From Jiella marina (GTDB taxonomy: Bacteria > Pseudomonadota > Alphaproteobacteria > Rhizobiales > Rhizobiaceae): a stretch of 64,000 bases of DNA. Position 1 is the stretch's first letter; each line of letters opens with the position of its first letter. Positions 7,387-15,890 of the stretch are shown here, piece by piece. The notes under the pieces are model-generated. The model had not been told where the DNA came from. It saw only the letters and a list, made by a program, of their open reading frames with translations, and made no database searches. The position numbers and the translations under genes were made by a program. The stretch is from contig NZ_JAKQZG010000001.1 of assembly GCF_024359545.1 (NCBI RefSeq), forward strand, positions 496,001 to 560,000, read 5' to 3'.

Positions 7387-10300
7387 ATGAACATTTCGCG
7401 GTTCTTCATCGATCGTCCGGTCTTTGCGGGCGTCCTGTCGGTCCTCATCCTGATCTGCGGCCTGCTCGGCATGCAGGTTCTGCCGATCTCGGAATATCCC
7501 GAGGTCGTGCCGCCTTCGATCGTGGTGCGGGCCGCCTATCCCGGCGCCAACCCCAAGGTCATCGCCGAGACGGTGGCGACACCAATCGAGGAAGAGATCA
7601 ACGGCGTCGAGGGCATGCTCTACATGGCGAGCCAGGCGACCGCCGACGGCGCGCTGACGCTCACCGTCACCTTCGCGCTCGGCACTGACCCGGACAAGGC
7701 CCAGCAGCTCGTCCAGAACCGGGTGAGCCAGGCCGAGCCGCGCCTGCCGGAAGAGGTGCGCGCGCTCGGCATCACGACGAAGAAGAGTTCGCCCGATCTG
7801 ATGATGGTCGTCCACCTCGTCTCGCCGGATGATCGTTACGACGTCAAATATCTCCGCAACTATGCGGTCATCAACGTCAAGGACCGGCTGGCGCAGATTG
7901 CCGGCGTCGGCGACGTGCAGGTCTTCGGTTCGGGCGACTATGCCATGCGGGTCTGGCTCGATCCGGCAAAGGTCGCGGAAAACGGCATGGCCGCGAGCGA
8001 CGTCGTCGCCGCGATCCGCGAGCAGAATGTTCAGGCCGCCGCCGGCCAGATCGGCGCACCGCCCGCCGGTAGCGGTGTCGAACTGCAACTCTCCGTCAAT
8101 GCCGAAGGCCGGCTGAACACGCCGGAAGCCTTCGGCAACATCATCGTCAAGACCGCGCCCAACGGTGCCGTCGTCCGGCTGCGCGACGTCGCACGAGTGG
8201 AGCTCGGTGTATCCGGCTATTCTCTCCGCTCGTTCTTGAGCGGCAAACCGGCGGTCGCCCTGCCGATCTTCCAAGCGCCTGGCTCCAACGCGATTGCCGT
8301 CTCCGACGCGATCAACGCGACCATGGACGAGTTGCAGGCCAATATGCCGCAAGGCGTGAAATACGAGATCGTCTACGACACGACGCAGTTCGTCCGTGCC
8401 TCCATCGAAGCCGTGATCCACACTTTGCTCGAGGCGGTGGTGCTGGTGGTCATCGTCGTCATCGTCTTCCTGCAGACCTGGCGTGCCTCTATCATCCCGC
8501 TCATCGCCGTGCCCGTCTCGATCGTCGGCACGTTCGGCGCGCTCTACGTGCTGGGCTTCTCGATCAATGCGCTGAGCCTTTTCGGCCTGGTGCTGGCGAT
8601 CGGCATCGTGGTCGACGACGCGATCGTCGTCGTCGAGAATGTCGAACGCAACATCGAGGAAGGGCTCGCACCACGCGAGGCGACCTACAAGGCGATGCGC
8701 GAGGTCTCCGGCCCGATCATCGCCATCGCGCTCGTGCTCGTGGCTGTGTTCGTGCCGCTCGCCTTCATTTCCGGTCTGACCGGCCAGTTCTATCGCCAGT
8801 TCGCCGTGACGATCGCGATCTCGACCGTGATCTCGGCGATCAACTCGCTGACCTTATCACCGGCCCTCGCCGCTCTGCTGCTGAAAGGCCACGGCGCGAA
8901 GAAGGATGTCCTCACCCGAGCGATGGACTTTCTCTTCGGCTGGTTCTTCCGTGGCTTCAACCGGGTCTTCGGCTACAGTTCGCGCAAATACGGCAATTCC
9001 GTGGGTCGGCTGTTCTCACACAAGACCCTCGTCATGGGGGTCTATCTCGTCCTCGTCGGTGCGACGGTCTACATGTTCAACCAGGTTCCCGGCGGCTTCG
9101 TGCCGGCGCAGGACAAGGGCTATCTCGTCGGTTTCGCGCAACTTCCCGACGGTGCCAGCCTCGACCGAACCGAAAACGTCATCAGGCGGATGGACGAGAT
9201 CGCCCTCACGCAGCCGGGAGCCACGGATACGGTCTCCTTCCCCGGCCTCTCGATCAACGGCTTCACCAACTCATCGAGCGCTGGCGTCGTCTTCGTCACC
9301 GAAGCGCCGTTCGAGGAGCGTGAGGGGCTTCCCGGCGGCGCTATCGCCGGGGCCCTCAACCAGCAATATGCCGGCATCCGGGAGGCGACGATCGCCATGT
9401 TCCCGCCGCCCCCGGTTCAGGGTCTCGGCACCATCGGTGGCTTCAAGCTCCAGATCGAAGACCGCGCCGGCCTCGGCTACGAGGCGCTGAGCGATGCGAC
9501 GAACGCCTTCCTGGCCAAGGCCCGACAGGCGCCCGAGCTTGCGGGGATGTTTTCCAGCTACCGCATCTCGGTGCCGCAACTCTTCGCCGATCTCGATCGC
9601 ACCAAGGCGCATCAACTGGGCGTCTCAGTGACTGATGTGTTCGAGACGCTGCAGATCTATCTCGGCTCGCTCTACGTCAACGACTTCAACGCGTTTGGCC
9701 GCACCTATTCGGTGCGCGTTCAGGCCGATGCGGCCGACCGCAGCCAGCCCGAGGACATTGCGCGCCTGAAGGTGCGCTCGTCGAACGGCGCGATGGTGCC
9801 GCTCGCTGCGCTGATGACGGTTCGTCCGTCCGCCGGGCCGGAACTCGCGAGCCGCTACAACGGCTTTCTCGCCGCCGACGTCAATGGCGGCCCGGCGCCG
9901 GGTTATTCCTCGGGCGAAGCGCAGGCGGCCGTCGAACGCGTCGCCGCCGAAACCCTGCCAAAGGGCATCGGCTTCGAATGGACGGACCTGACCTACCAGC
10001 AGATCATCGCAGGCAATTCCGGGCTGATCGTCTTCCCGCTGGCGGTCTTCCTCGTCTTTCTCGTGCTCGCGGCCCAGTATGAAAGCCTGACGCTGCCCTT
10101 CGCGATCATCATGATCGTGCCAACGGGGATTCTCGCAGCCCTGCTCGGCGTCTGGCTGGACCATGGCGACAACAACATCTTCACCCAGATCGGCTTCATT
10201 GTGCTGGTCGGCCTGTCGGCCAAGAATGCGATCCTGATCGTGGAATTCGCCCGAGACCTCGAAATCTCGGGAATGGAAACCCGCAAGGCGGCGATCGAAG

Positions 10301-10566
10301 CGAGCCGGCTGCGGCTCCGCCCCATCCTGATGACCTCGATCGCGTTCATCATGGGTGTCGTGCCTCTGGTACTTTCGAGCGGCCCGGGCTCCGAGATGCG
10401 CGCGGCCATGGGCGTCGCAGTGTTTTCCGGCATGCTCGGTGTCACGCTGTTCGGGATTTTCCTGACGCCGGTGTTCTACGTTCTGGTGCGGGCGATGGCA
10501 GGCGGGCGTCCGCTGACACGGGTCCCGCAAGAGCCGATTGAGAATACGCCCGCCGTTCATTCATAG
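7387..10566 (+). CDS. RND multidrug efflux transporter (AcrB/MexB, HAE1 family)
   Basis: A 1059-residue inner-membrane proton-drug antiporter with the HAE1 layout. TM1 is at 10-30 (PVFAGVLSVLILICGLLGM), followed by a large porter loop. TM2-6 start at ~340 and include the proton-relay aspartates in LVLAIGIVVDDAIVVVENVERN. A second large periplasmic loop and the C-terminal TM block (LIVFPLAVFLVFLVLAAQYE, LSAKNAILIVEFARDL with the relay Lys) follow. Length and motif spacing match AcrB/MexB. It forms the pump with the adaptor upstream; no TolC-like channel is encoded in the window, so that must come from elsewhere. It is followed 129 bases later by a TetR regulator on the same strand. Confidence 0.96.
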   Translation: MNISRFFIDRPVFAGVLSVLILICGLLGMQVLPISEYPEVVPPSIVVRAAYPGANPKVIAETVATPIEEEINGVEGMLYMASQATADGALTLTVTFALGTDPDKAQQLVQNRVSQAEPRLPEEVRALGITTKKSSPDLMMVVHLVSPDDRYDVKYLRNYAVINVKDRLAQIAGVGDVQVFGSGDYAMRVWLDPAKVAENGMAASDVVAAIREQNVQAAAGQIGAPPAGSGVELQLSVNAEGRLNTPEAFGNIIVKTAPNGAVVRLRDVARVELGVSGYSLRSFLSGKPAVALPIFQAPGSNAIAVSDAINATMDELQANMPQGVKYEIVYDTTQFVRASIEAVIHTLLEAVVLVVIVVIVFLQTWRASIIPLIAVPVSIVGTFGALYVLGFSINALSLFGLVLAIGIVVDDAIVVVENVERNIEEGLAPREATYKAMREVSGPIIAIALVLVAVFVPLAFISGLTGQFYRQFAVTIAISTVISAINSLTLSPALAALLLKGHGAKKDVLTRAMDFLFGWFFRGFNRVFGYSSRKYGNSVGRLFSHKTLVMGVYLVLVGATVYMFNQVPGGFVPAQDKGYLVGFAQLPDGASLDRTENVIRRMDEIALTQPGATDTVSFPGLSINGFTNSSSAGVVFVTEAPFEEREGLPGGAIAGALNQQYAGIREATIAMFPPPPVQGLGTIGGFKLQIEDRAGLGYEALSDATNAFLAKARQAPELAGMFSSYRISVPQLFADLDRTKAHQLGVSVTDVFETLQIYLGSLYVNDFNAFGRTYSVRVQADAADRSQPEDIARLKVRSSNGAMVPLAALMTVRPSAGPELASRYNGFLAADVNGGPAPGYSSGEAQAAVERVAAETLPKGIGFEWTDLTYQQIIAGNSGLIVFPLAVFLVFLVLAAQYESLTLPFAIIMIVPTGILAALLGVWLDHGDNNIFTQIGFIVLVGLSAKNAILIVEFARDLEISGMETRKAAIEASRLRLRPILMTSIAFIMGVVPLVLSSGPGSEMRAAMGVAVFSGMLGVTLFGIFLTPVFYVLVRAMAGGRPLTRVPQEPIENTPAVHS

Positions 10567-10695
10567 GGCTTTGCTTGCTCGTTCGGCCACCGTCGGGAAG
10601 CATCGGCGGGTCGGCGGCATACTTTGAAATCGCAAGGAAATTCTTACATAATGATGACACGTACAAAATAGACGCAAGGCAGCAGGAGCACCGAG

Positions 10696-11325
10696 ATGGC
10701 CAAGGGGCGGCCGAGGGAATTCGACGTCGACGAGGCTCTCGACAAGGCAGTCCTGCTGTTCTGGCGACAGGGCTACGAAGGGACGTCGCTCGCCGATCTC
10801 GTATCCGCCATGGGCATCACCAAGCCCAGCCTCTACGCCGCCTTCGGCAACAAGGAAGAGCTGTTCAAGAAGGCTGTCGATCGCTACGCCGAACGGCGTG
10901 GCGCCTTTCTCGACGAGCTTCTGAGCCAACCCTCCTCGCGGCGTGCCATCGAATGTTTCCTGATGATGTTCACCGGCGCTGAAGCCCCCGAGGGAACCCC
11001 CTGCGGTTGCCTGATGGTTCAGGGCGCGCTGGTCTGCAGCCCGGAGGGAGACGCCATCAAGGACGACCTGATGTCGAGGCGCATGTCGAACCTGAAGCGT
11101 CTCTGTGAACGACTGGAGCGGTGGAAGGCCGAAGGCGACCTCCCGGCCGACACCGATACGGAAAGCCTCGGCCGATACGTCAACACCGTCGCGAACGGCC
11201 TGGTGGTTCAGGCCAACGGCGGCGCGAGACCGGAAGAGCTTCAAGAGGTCGTGAGACAGTTCATGAAGTCATGGCCGGGCAGGCAAGCTGAGGAGAGCGC
11301 TCCCGCTGACATCTGCGCCGCGTGA
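10696..11325 (+). CDS. TetR/AcrR-family transcriptional regulator
   Basis: A 209-residue TetR-type repressor. The HTH is at ~10-57 (DEALDKAVLLFWRQGYEGTS, then LVSAMGITKPSLYAAFGNKE), and the C-terminal effector domain contains the GCLMVQGALVCSP and ARPEELQEVVRQFM elements typical of the subgroup that regulates efflux or reductase genes. It lies directly behind the RND pump on the same strand with its own AGGAG-like ribosome-binding site. It most likely represses the efflux locus through the TACCGATCGGTA palindrome near 5394. The ligand is unknown. Confidence 0.92.
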   Translation: MAKGRPREFDVDEALDKAVLLFWRQGYEGTSLADLVSAMGITKPSLYAAFGNKEELFKKAVDRYAERRGAFLDELLSQPSSRRAIECFLMMFTGAEAPEGTPCGCLMVQGALVCSPEGDAIKDDLMSRRMSNLKRLCERLERWKAEGDLPADTDTESLGRYVNTVANGLVVQANGGARPEELQEVVRQFMKSWPGRQAEESAPADICAA

Positions 11326-11575
11326 CGCGCTCGCATGTGAGCTGAGTTCGGCGCGAGCTCAGATTTCACCACACCGGTGCAATATCCGCAGCATCGACAG
11401 GGATTCCATGGGCACTCGTCCGGCCCGGCGCAGAGCAATGCAATAAGCCCGCCTCCACGACATGAGGCCGCACCCATGCGATCGGTCCCATTCTCGACGA
11501 GTGAACGCGCAAGACTATGCGCGGCGTCAAGCGAGCCACGACGACAGCTTTGACCGACCTCCCGGCTCTGCACCC

Positions 11576-14404
11576 TCAGGGCTTTTGGACGATCGAGTAG
11601 TCGCCCCCGCCTTCGGCAGGACCGTCGAACTCGCGCTTGAACACTCGACCGTCGCCGGTCTGCTCTATCGTCACGGAATAGCCGCTACCCTTCAGGACGA
11701 CGTCGGCGCTGTGACCAACCCCGTCCTGTTTGAGCTTCAGCTTGAGCCCATCGCCTTCCAGCCTCGCCCGAGCGATGTTGCTGGCTCCGTCCTGTTGCAG
11801 TTCGCCCGTCAGTCCGCCGCTGTCACCGGCGCGGGCCCTGAAGACGACCTCGTGGTCGCCGCCGCTCTGCTGCACGGTCGACTTGATCGTGTCGCCCGCG
11901 CCTGAAAGCACGAGGTCGGCCCGCGAGTTCGCGGCATCCTGGGTGACGGCAACGATGCGGCCGACCCCGTCACCGCCAATTTCGACGCGCGCCGTGTTGT
12001 CGTCGCCGCCCCCCTGGTCGATGTCGGCTTCGTTGCTCGCCCTTTGAGGGGCGGCGTTTCGCGTCGTGATCTCGGCGCGGTTGCCGGCGCTCGTCTGGTC
12101 GATCGAAGCGATGTTGCCGCCGGTCGACTCCTCGATGCGCGCCCAGTTGTCCCGCGCGTCGCCTCCGGTGGAAATCTGCGCCTTGCCGCTGGTTCCCTTG
12201 CCGGCCTGGACGATGGCGCCCTGGTTGCTCTGGCCGTTCTGACCGATCGACGCCTCCAGCGCCGGCCCGTCCTGGGAGATCGAGGCGCGGCTGCCGCTCC
12301 CCGGTTGGCTGATCGACGCCTTGGCGCCCGTTCCGCCCTCATCCCCCTCCTGGCGGATCTCGGCGCGATTGTCCGACTTCGCCTGGTCGATGTCGGCGGT
12401 GTTGAAACCTCTTTCACCGATCTGGGCAATCTCCGCTTCGTTGCTCTTCGCGCCCACCGCGGACTGATCGATCGCCGCCTTGTTCGCGCCGCCATCGCCA
12501 TCCTGCGCGATGATGCCGCGATTGCTGCTGCCGTTCTGGTCGAGGTCGCTCGTGTGCCCGCCGGAGCCCTTCTGCGAGAGTTCCGCTTTGTTACCCTTTC
12601 CAGCCTGGCTGGCATTGGCAACATGCGCCTGGCCGTCCTGCGAGATGGAGGCGCGGCTGGCGCTGCCGGGCTGGCTGATCGTCGCTTTCGCCCCCGTCCC
12701 GCCCTCATCGCCCTCCTGGCGGATCTCGGCACGATTGTCCGCCTCGCCCTGGTCGATGTCAGCGGTGTTCAGGCCTCTCTTGCCGGACTGGGCGATCACC
12801 GCTTCGTTGCTGTTGGCATCCGCCGCGGACTGGTCGATGGCGGCGACGTCGGTGCCGCCCGTCCCCCTCTGCTCGATAACCCCGCGATTGCCGCTGCCGT
12901 TCTGGTCGAGATCGCTCTTGTGCCCGCCGGAGCCTTTTTGAGCGAGCTCCGCATTGTTCGTCGTCCCTGCCTGGCTGGAATTGGCGACATGGCCCGGACC
13001 GTCCTGCTGCAGATTGACCCGATTTTCGGCGCCGGGCTGCGCGAGCGTCGCGACGCTTCCCGACCCGCCCTCGCTTCGGGTCTGGCGTGCATTGGCGCGA
13101 TTGGCGTTTCCGCCCTGGTCGATGTCGATCGTGTCCGTCCCGGCCGTCGCATCGATCTCCTGAAAGGTCCGCGCATCGTTATCCCGGCTGCCGTCCGTCG
13201 ACTGGTCGATGGCGGCGATGCTTCCACCGCCCTTGCCCGACTGTTCGATCCTTGCCGACTGCTTGCGGCCGGTCTGGTCGATGTCGGCCTTGCTCGTCCC
13301 GCCCGCCCCCGATTGCTGCACGGTGGCCGTCAGCCCGGAGGACGTCTCGCCCTCCTGCCCGATATCCGCGACATTGGCGGCCCCCTCCGTCTGCGCCACA
13401 CGTCCGGAATTGCCGTCGCCAGCCTGATCGACCGACGCTTCGTTGCCGCTCTCGTCCCCTTTCGCTCCGGCCTGGCGAATGGCGGCCTCGTGCCTCTTGC
13501 CGGCCTGAACGAGGCTCGCGGTGCTGCGGCCGCCGTTGCCTTCCTGACGGATCTCGGCGCGATGATCGTCGCCGGTGATATCGGCATCGGCGTTGTTGGC
13601 GACGGAGCCGTTCTGGACGATCTCACCCTCCCGCCTTCCGCCACTCTTTGCCGAATAGGAAGCCTTGTGCCCCACACCCCTTTGGCTGATCCGACCGGCA
13701 TCACCTTCGGAGTTCAAAAGGCTCACCTCGGCTTCGAGGCCGGTTCCATCCTGGGCGACCTGGCTCTCGTTGGCATTGCCGGAAATCTTCTGGGTCTGCT
13801 TGTTACCACCCTGAGAAACCGGAATTTCGCTGGCATCTTTCGCTTCTTGAACGGCAGCCTCGTCGAAAGCGTCCGGACCAAGATTGCCGGTCTGCGCCGC
13901 GAAGGAGCGGTTCTGTGTCCCGTTCTGCTCGATCGTGACGCTGCTGCCGTCGCCCTTCTGATCGACGAGGGCGATACCGTCCTCGGACCGGCCACCGCTT
14001 TCGCCCTGCAGGATCCGCACGACGGAGGCATCGGCTCCGCCGCCCACCGGATCGGCCTGCCGGATGGCGGCGTGGTTCGCCGTTCCGAACTGGCGGATGA
14101 GAGAAGTCGAACACTCGCCGTCCTGATAGATCCCGGCATTCGCCGGCTCGAGCGAAAGACCGGTGCCGTCGAAAAAGGTGAAGTTCGCTGCGTCGCCGAC
14201 GTCGCCGTCGGCGCGGTTGAGCGCCCCCGTCTGATCGATGCGAGCGGTGCTGGCCTTGCGCGTCTCTTCGTCGGCCTGGACGATGCTCTTCCGGTTGGCA
14301 GTATCCTCGGCCTGTTTCTCTTGAGCGATCAGCGACGTCGGTGCCGCGCAGAGGCCAACAGCCGTAACGCCAACGGCGGCGAAACTTCTCATTTGTCGGG
14401 TCAT
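11576..14404 (-). CDS. Large secreted curlin-repeat (amyloid-like) protein
   Basis: A 942-residue protein from the ATG at 14404 (ribosome-binding site AGAGGA). It begins with a Sec signal peptide (MTRQMRSFAAVGVTAVGLCA, cleavage near SLIAQE). Nearly the whole mature chain consists of degenerate repeats of the form A-x-I-x-Q-x-G-x-x-N, for example AEIRQEGDEGGTG, ADIDQTGRKQSARIEQSGKG and SVTIEQNGTQNRS. This is the spacing of the Ser/Gln/Asn repeats of curlins CsgA/CsgB, which stack into a beta-solenoid amyloid. Typical CsgA is about 150 residues, so this is several-fold longer. A 122-residue block is tandemly duplicated. The C-terminus (after ~860) becomes more charged and ends in a YSIVQKP-like strand. 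No csgG/E/F secretion genes are in the window. It is the last gene of the ion-channel/UPF0182 operon, 53 bases after the preceding gene. Confidence 0.85.
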   Translation of the reverse strand: MTRQMRSFAAVGVTAVGLCAAPTSLIAQEKQAEDTANRKSIVQADEETRKASTARIDQTGALNRADGDVGDAANFTFFDGTGLSLEPANAGIYQDGECSTSLIRQFGTANHAAIRQADPVGGGADASVVRILQGESGGRSEDGIALVDQKGDGSSVTIEQNGTQNRSFAAQTGNLGPDAFDEAAVQEAKDASEIPVSQGGNKQTQKISGNANESQVAQDGTGLEAEVSLLNSEGDAGRISQRGVGHKASYSAKSGGRREGEIVQNGSVANNADADITGDDHRAEIRQEGNGGRSTASLVQAGKRHEAAIRQAGAKGDESGNEASVDQAGDGNSGRVAQTEGAANVADIGQEGETSSGLTATVQQSGAGGTSKADIDQTGRKQSARIEQSGKGGGSIAAIDQSTDGSRDNDARTFQEIDATAGTDTIDIDQGGNANRANARQTRSEGGSGSVATLAQPGAENRVNLQQDGPGHVANSSQAGTTNNAELAQKGSGGHKSDLDQNGSGNRGVIEQRGTGGTDVAAIDQSAADANSNEAVIAQSGKRGLNTADIDQGEADNRAEIRQEGDEGGTGAKATISQPGSASRASISQDGQAHVANASQAGKGNKAELSQKGSGGHTSDLDQNGSSNRGIIAQDGDGGANKAAIDQSAVGAKSNEAEIAQIGERGFNTADIDQAKSDNRAEIRQEGDEGGTGAKASISQPGSGSRASISQDGPALEASIGQNGQSNQGAIVQAGKGTSGKAQISTGGDARDNWARIEESTGGNIASIDQTSAGNRAEITTRNAAPQRASNEADIDQGGGDDNTARVEIGGDGVGRIVAVTQDAANSRADLVLSGAGDTIKSTVQQSGGDHEVVFRARAGDSGGLTGELQQDGASNIARARLEGDGLKLKLKQDGVGHSADVVLKGSGYSVTIEQTGDGRVFKREFDGPAEGGGDYSIVQKP
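12275..13006 (-). repeat. Two tandem 366-bp repeats inside the curlin-repeat gene
   Basis: Protein residues 467-588 and 589-710 (from M1) are two copies of a 122-residue block, beginning QDGPGHVANSSQAG and QDGQAHVANASQAG. A partial third copy starts QDGPALEAS. Both blocks run through SDLDQNGS, AAIDQSA, NTADIDQ and AEIRQEGDEGGTGAK in the same order without length change. It is a higher-order repeat laid over the ~20-residue curlin repeat and suggests recent unequal recombination. Confidence 0.85.
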
Positions 14405-14442
14405 GGCGAAATCCTCTCGTCCGTGGGCTGGTTTTCGGATCG

Positions 14443-14454
14443 TCGTTCGAACGA
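14443..14454. promoter_or_regulatory. 12-bp palindrome upstream of the curlin-repeat gene
   Basis: TCGTTCGAACGA is a perfect palindrome centred 44 bases upstream of the curlin-repeat start codon, in the only sizeable gap before that gene. It could be an operator for an independent promoter of the amyloid gene; a PadR-like dimer is one candidate ligand, but this is speculation. Confidence 0.35.
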
Positions 14455-14457
14455 TGC

Positions 14458-14988
14458 TCATGCCGCTCTTGCCTCCGTTTCCGTCGCGCCGGCGTTGATC
14501 GGGAGATCCACTTCGTCCGCCCAGAAGCGGACGCACATTTCCTCGAAGCGGCGTCCGAGACGTGCCGTCTCGACGGCGGAGGAGAATTCGTCTTCGCGGC
14601 CGTCGAGCAGCGCATCGACGGCGTCGTATTTCTGCAGGCGCTCCTCGTGGCGCTGCCGCTGCTGGCGTGCGAGCGCCATCACATCCGCCGGAGCGACGAT
14701 GCCGGCAAAGTAGAGTCGGACCATGCCCGGATCGTTCATCGGCTCGCGAAGCCAGGTTCTAAGGGCCGCCTCGCCGGCGGGGGTAATCGTGTAGGACTTG
14801 CGGGGCCGGCCGAAGGAAGACTCCTCCTGCTCGTAAAGGAGGCCGGCCGCTGCCAACCGGGAGAGTTCCGAGAAGAACGGATCGCGGTCCTTGTCGACGT
14901 AGCTGTCGGGGTCGTGCCGTCTCACGGCGCTGACCAGATAGATGATCAGAAGCAGCATGAAGGCGACGATGAGGATGATGACCAGCAT
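14458..14988 (-). CDS. Membrane-anchored PadR-like winged-helix protein (copy 2)
   Basis: A 176-residue protein. Residues 2-21 are one very hydrophobic helix (MLVIILIVAFMLLLIIYLV) followed by RR, predicting an inside C-terminus. Residues 36-83 resemble the second half of a PadR winged helix (FFSELSRLAAAGLLYEQEE, then RPRKSYTITPAGEAALRTWL). Residues ~95-160 form a charged helical region like the PadR C-terminal dimerisation helices. The first helices of the normal HTH are missing and appear replaced by the membrane segment. It has a GGAG ribosome-binding site and follows the 53-residue gene by 51 bases. It is paralogous to the gene at 15198. Whether it binds DNA is unknown. Confidence 0.75.
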   Translation of the reverse strand: MLVIILIVAFMLLLIIYLVSAVRRHDPDSYVDKDRDPFFSELSRLAAAGLLYEQEESSFGRPRKSYTITPAGEAALRTWLREPMNDPGMVRLYFAGIVAPADVMALARQQRQRHEERLQKYDAVDALLDGREDEFSSAVETARLGRRFEEMCVRFWADEVDLPINAGATETEARAA

Positions 14989-15039
14989 TGGCTTCTCCTT
15001 TCGGATCGTTCCACGGGCTATGGCGTGATCGGGATGGCC

Positions 15040-15201
15040 TCAGTTCAGCGCGGGAACCGAGAAGGTCGTGTCGAACCAGGGCAGCAGCAGACCGACGACG
15101 ATCCAGCCGACCAGAAGCGACAGGAAGAGTGTTGCGAGGAACAGCCGGCGTCTCACCTTGAAGCGGCTTTCCTTGTCGCGGCGGGGCATGACGCGCTTCA
15201 T
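15040..15201 (-). CDS. 53-residue single-span membrane protein
   Basis: A short gene starting ATG at 15201, whose ATG overlaps the TGA of the upstream gene (ATGA), and ending TGA at 15040. The product begins with a basic stretch (MKRVMPRRDKESRFKVRRR), then one membrane helix (LFLATLFLSLLVGWIVVGLL) and a short tail (PWFDTTFSVPALN). The positive-inside rule puts the N-terminus in the cytoplasm. The ATGA coupling, the clean membrane segment and its place between two related membrane proteins make it very likely real, although it is too short to find by length alone. I recognise no family. Confidence 0.75.
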   Translation of the reverse strand: MKRVMPRRDKESRFKVRRRLFLATLFLSLLVGWIVVGLLLPWFDTTFSVPALN

Positions 15202-15890
15202 TGCCCATCCTCCTTGCCGCGAGACTCGACCGTCTCTTCATCTGCGTCGTGGCCGCGTGGATCGTCGGGATCGAGCCCGGCCTCGACCGCCTTTGGCCTG
15301 ATGCTGCTTTCGGCGAGTTGCGCGGCTCGATCGGCATCGCTTGGCGAGCCATCCGTCTCCGCTTCCCCCTCGCCCCCGTCCGGCTGCTTCTCGATCGGCT
15401 TCTCGCTGTCGACGGCGCTCCAGAAGTCCAGACAGCGACGCTCGAAGCGCACACCGATGCGGGCGGCAGAAAGCGCGTAACGCCATTCCGGTCGATTCAC
15501 GAGGAGGAGTTCGATCCGTTCGTATTCGGCGAGGCGCGATCGATGCAGCGCCAGGCGCCGCTGGGCGATGCGAGCCTTGTCGAACGGCTGGACCAGCCCG
15601 GCGAAATGATGTTCGAGGAACCCCGGATCGTTCGAAGGCTCCCTCAGCCACGCTCGCAATCCGGCCTCTCCGGCGGGCGTGACGGTATAGGTGCGCTGCT
15701 CGTTCCGATCCCGATCCTTCTGGGAATAGAGGAGCCCGGCAGCGACCAGCATGTCCGGCTCGGCATAGAACGGCTGCCGGTCCTGATCGAAATAGTTGTT
15801 CGCATCGTAGCGCCGCATCGCTGCCACCAGGACGGTGACAAGAAGGACGAGAAGCGCGACGACGAGGATGAGCGTCAGCATTTCGGTCAC
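15198..15890 (-). CDS. Membrane-anchored PadR-like winged-helix protein (copy 1)
   Basis: A 230-residue paralogue of the product at 14458. It has one N-terminal membrane helix (residues ~5-24, LTLILVVALLVLLVTVLVAA), then MRRYDANNYFDQDRQPF, and a partial PadR-like winged helix (DMLVAAGLLYSQ, RTYTVTPAGEAGLRAWLREP at ~68-85). A helical region follows (RRLALHRSRLAEYERIELLL), then a disordered acidic tail absent from the other copy (~160-230). The start is GTG 15890, overlapping the stop of the UPF0182 gene as GTGA; an ATG three codons later (15881) is an alternative. Its stop overlaps the start of the 53-residue gene. Function is unknown; the tethered wHTH suggests a membrane-linked regulator or adaptor. 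Confidence 0.75.
   Translation of the reverse strand: MTEMLTLILVVALLVLLVTVLVAAMRRYDANNYFDQDRQPFYAEPDMLVAAGLLYSQKDRDRNEQRTYTVTPAGEAGLRAWLREPSNDPGFLEHHFAGLVQPFDKARIAQRRLALHRSRLAEYERIELLLVNRPEWRYALSAARIGVRFERRCLDFWSAVDSEKPIEKQPDGGEGEAETDGSPSDADRAAQLAESSIRPKAVEAGLDPDDPRGHDADEETVESRGKEDGQ

Noticed and set aside
12275-13006. The 366-bp tandem repeats considered as a mobile element or CRISPR
   Set aside because: They keep the reading frame and encode repeated protein blocks; no transposase or spacer structure exists.
12044-14713. An 889-codon open frame on the plus strand opposite the curlin-repeat gene
   Set aside because: It is an antisense shadow caused by the repetitive GC-rich codons of the minus-strand gene; its product has no coherent domain and the minus strand shows signal peptide, repeats and ribosome-binding site.
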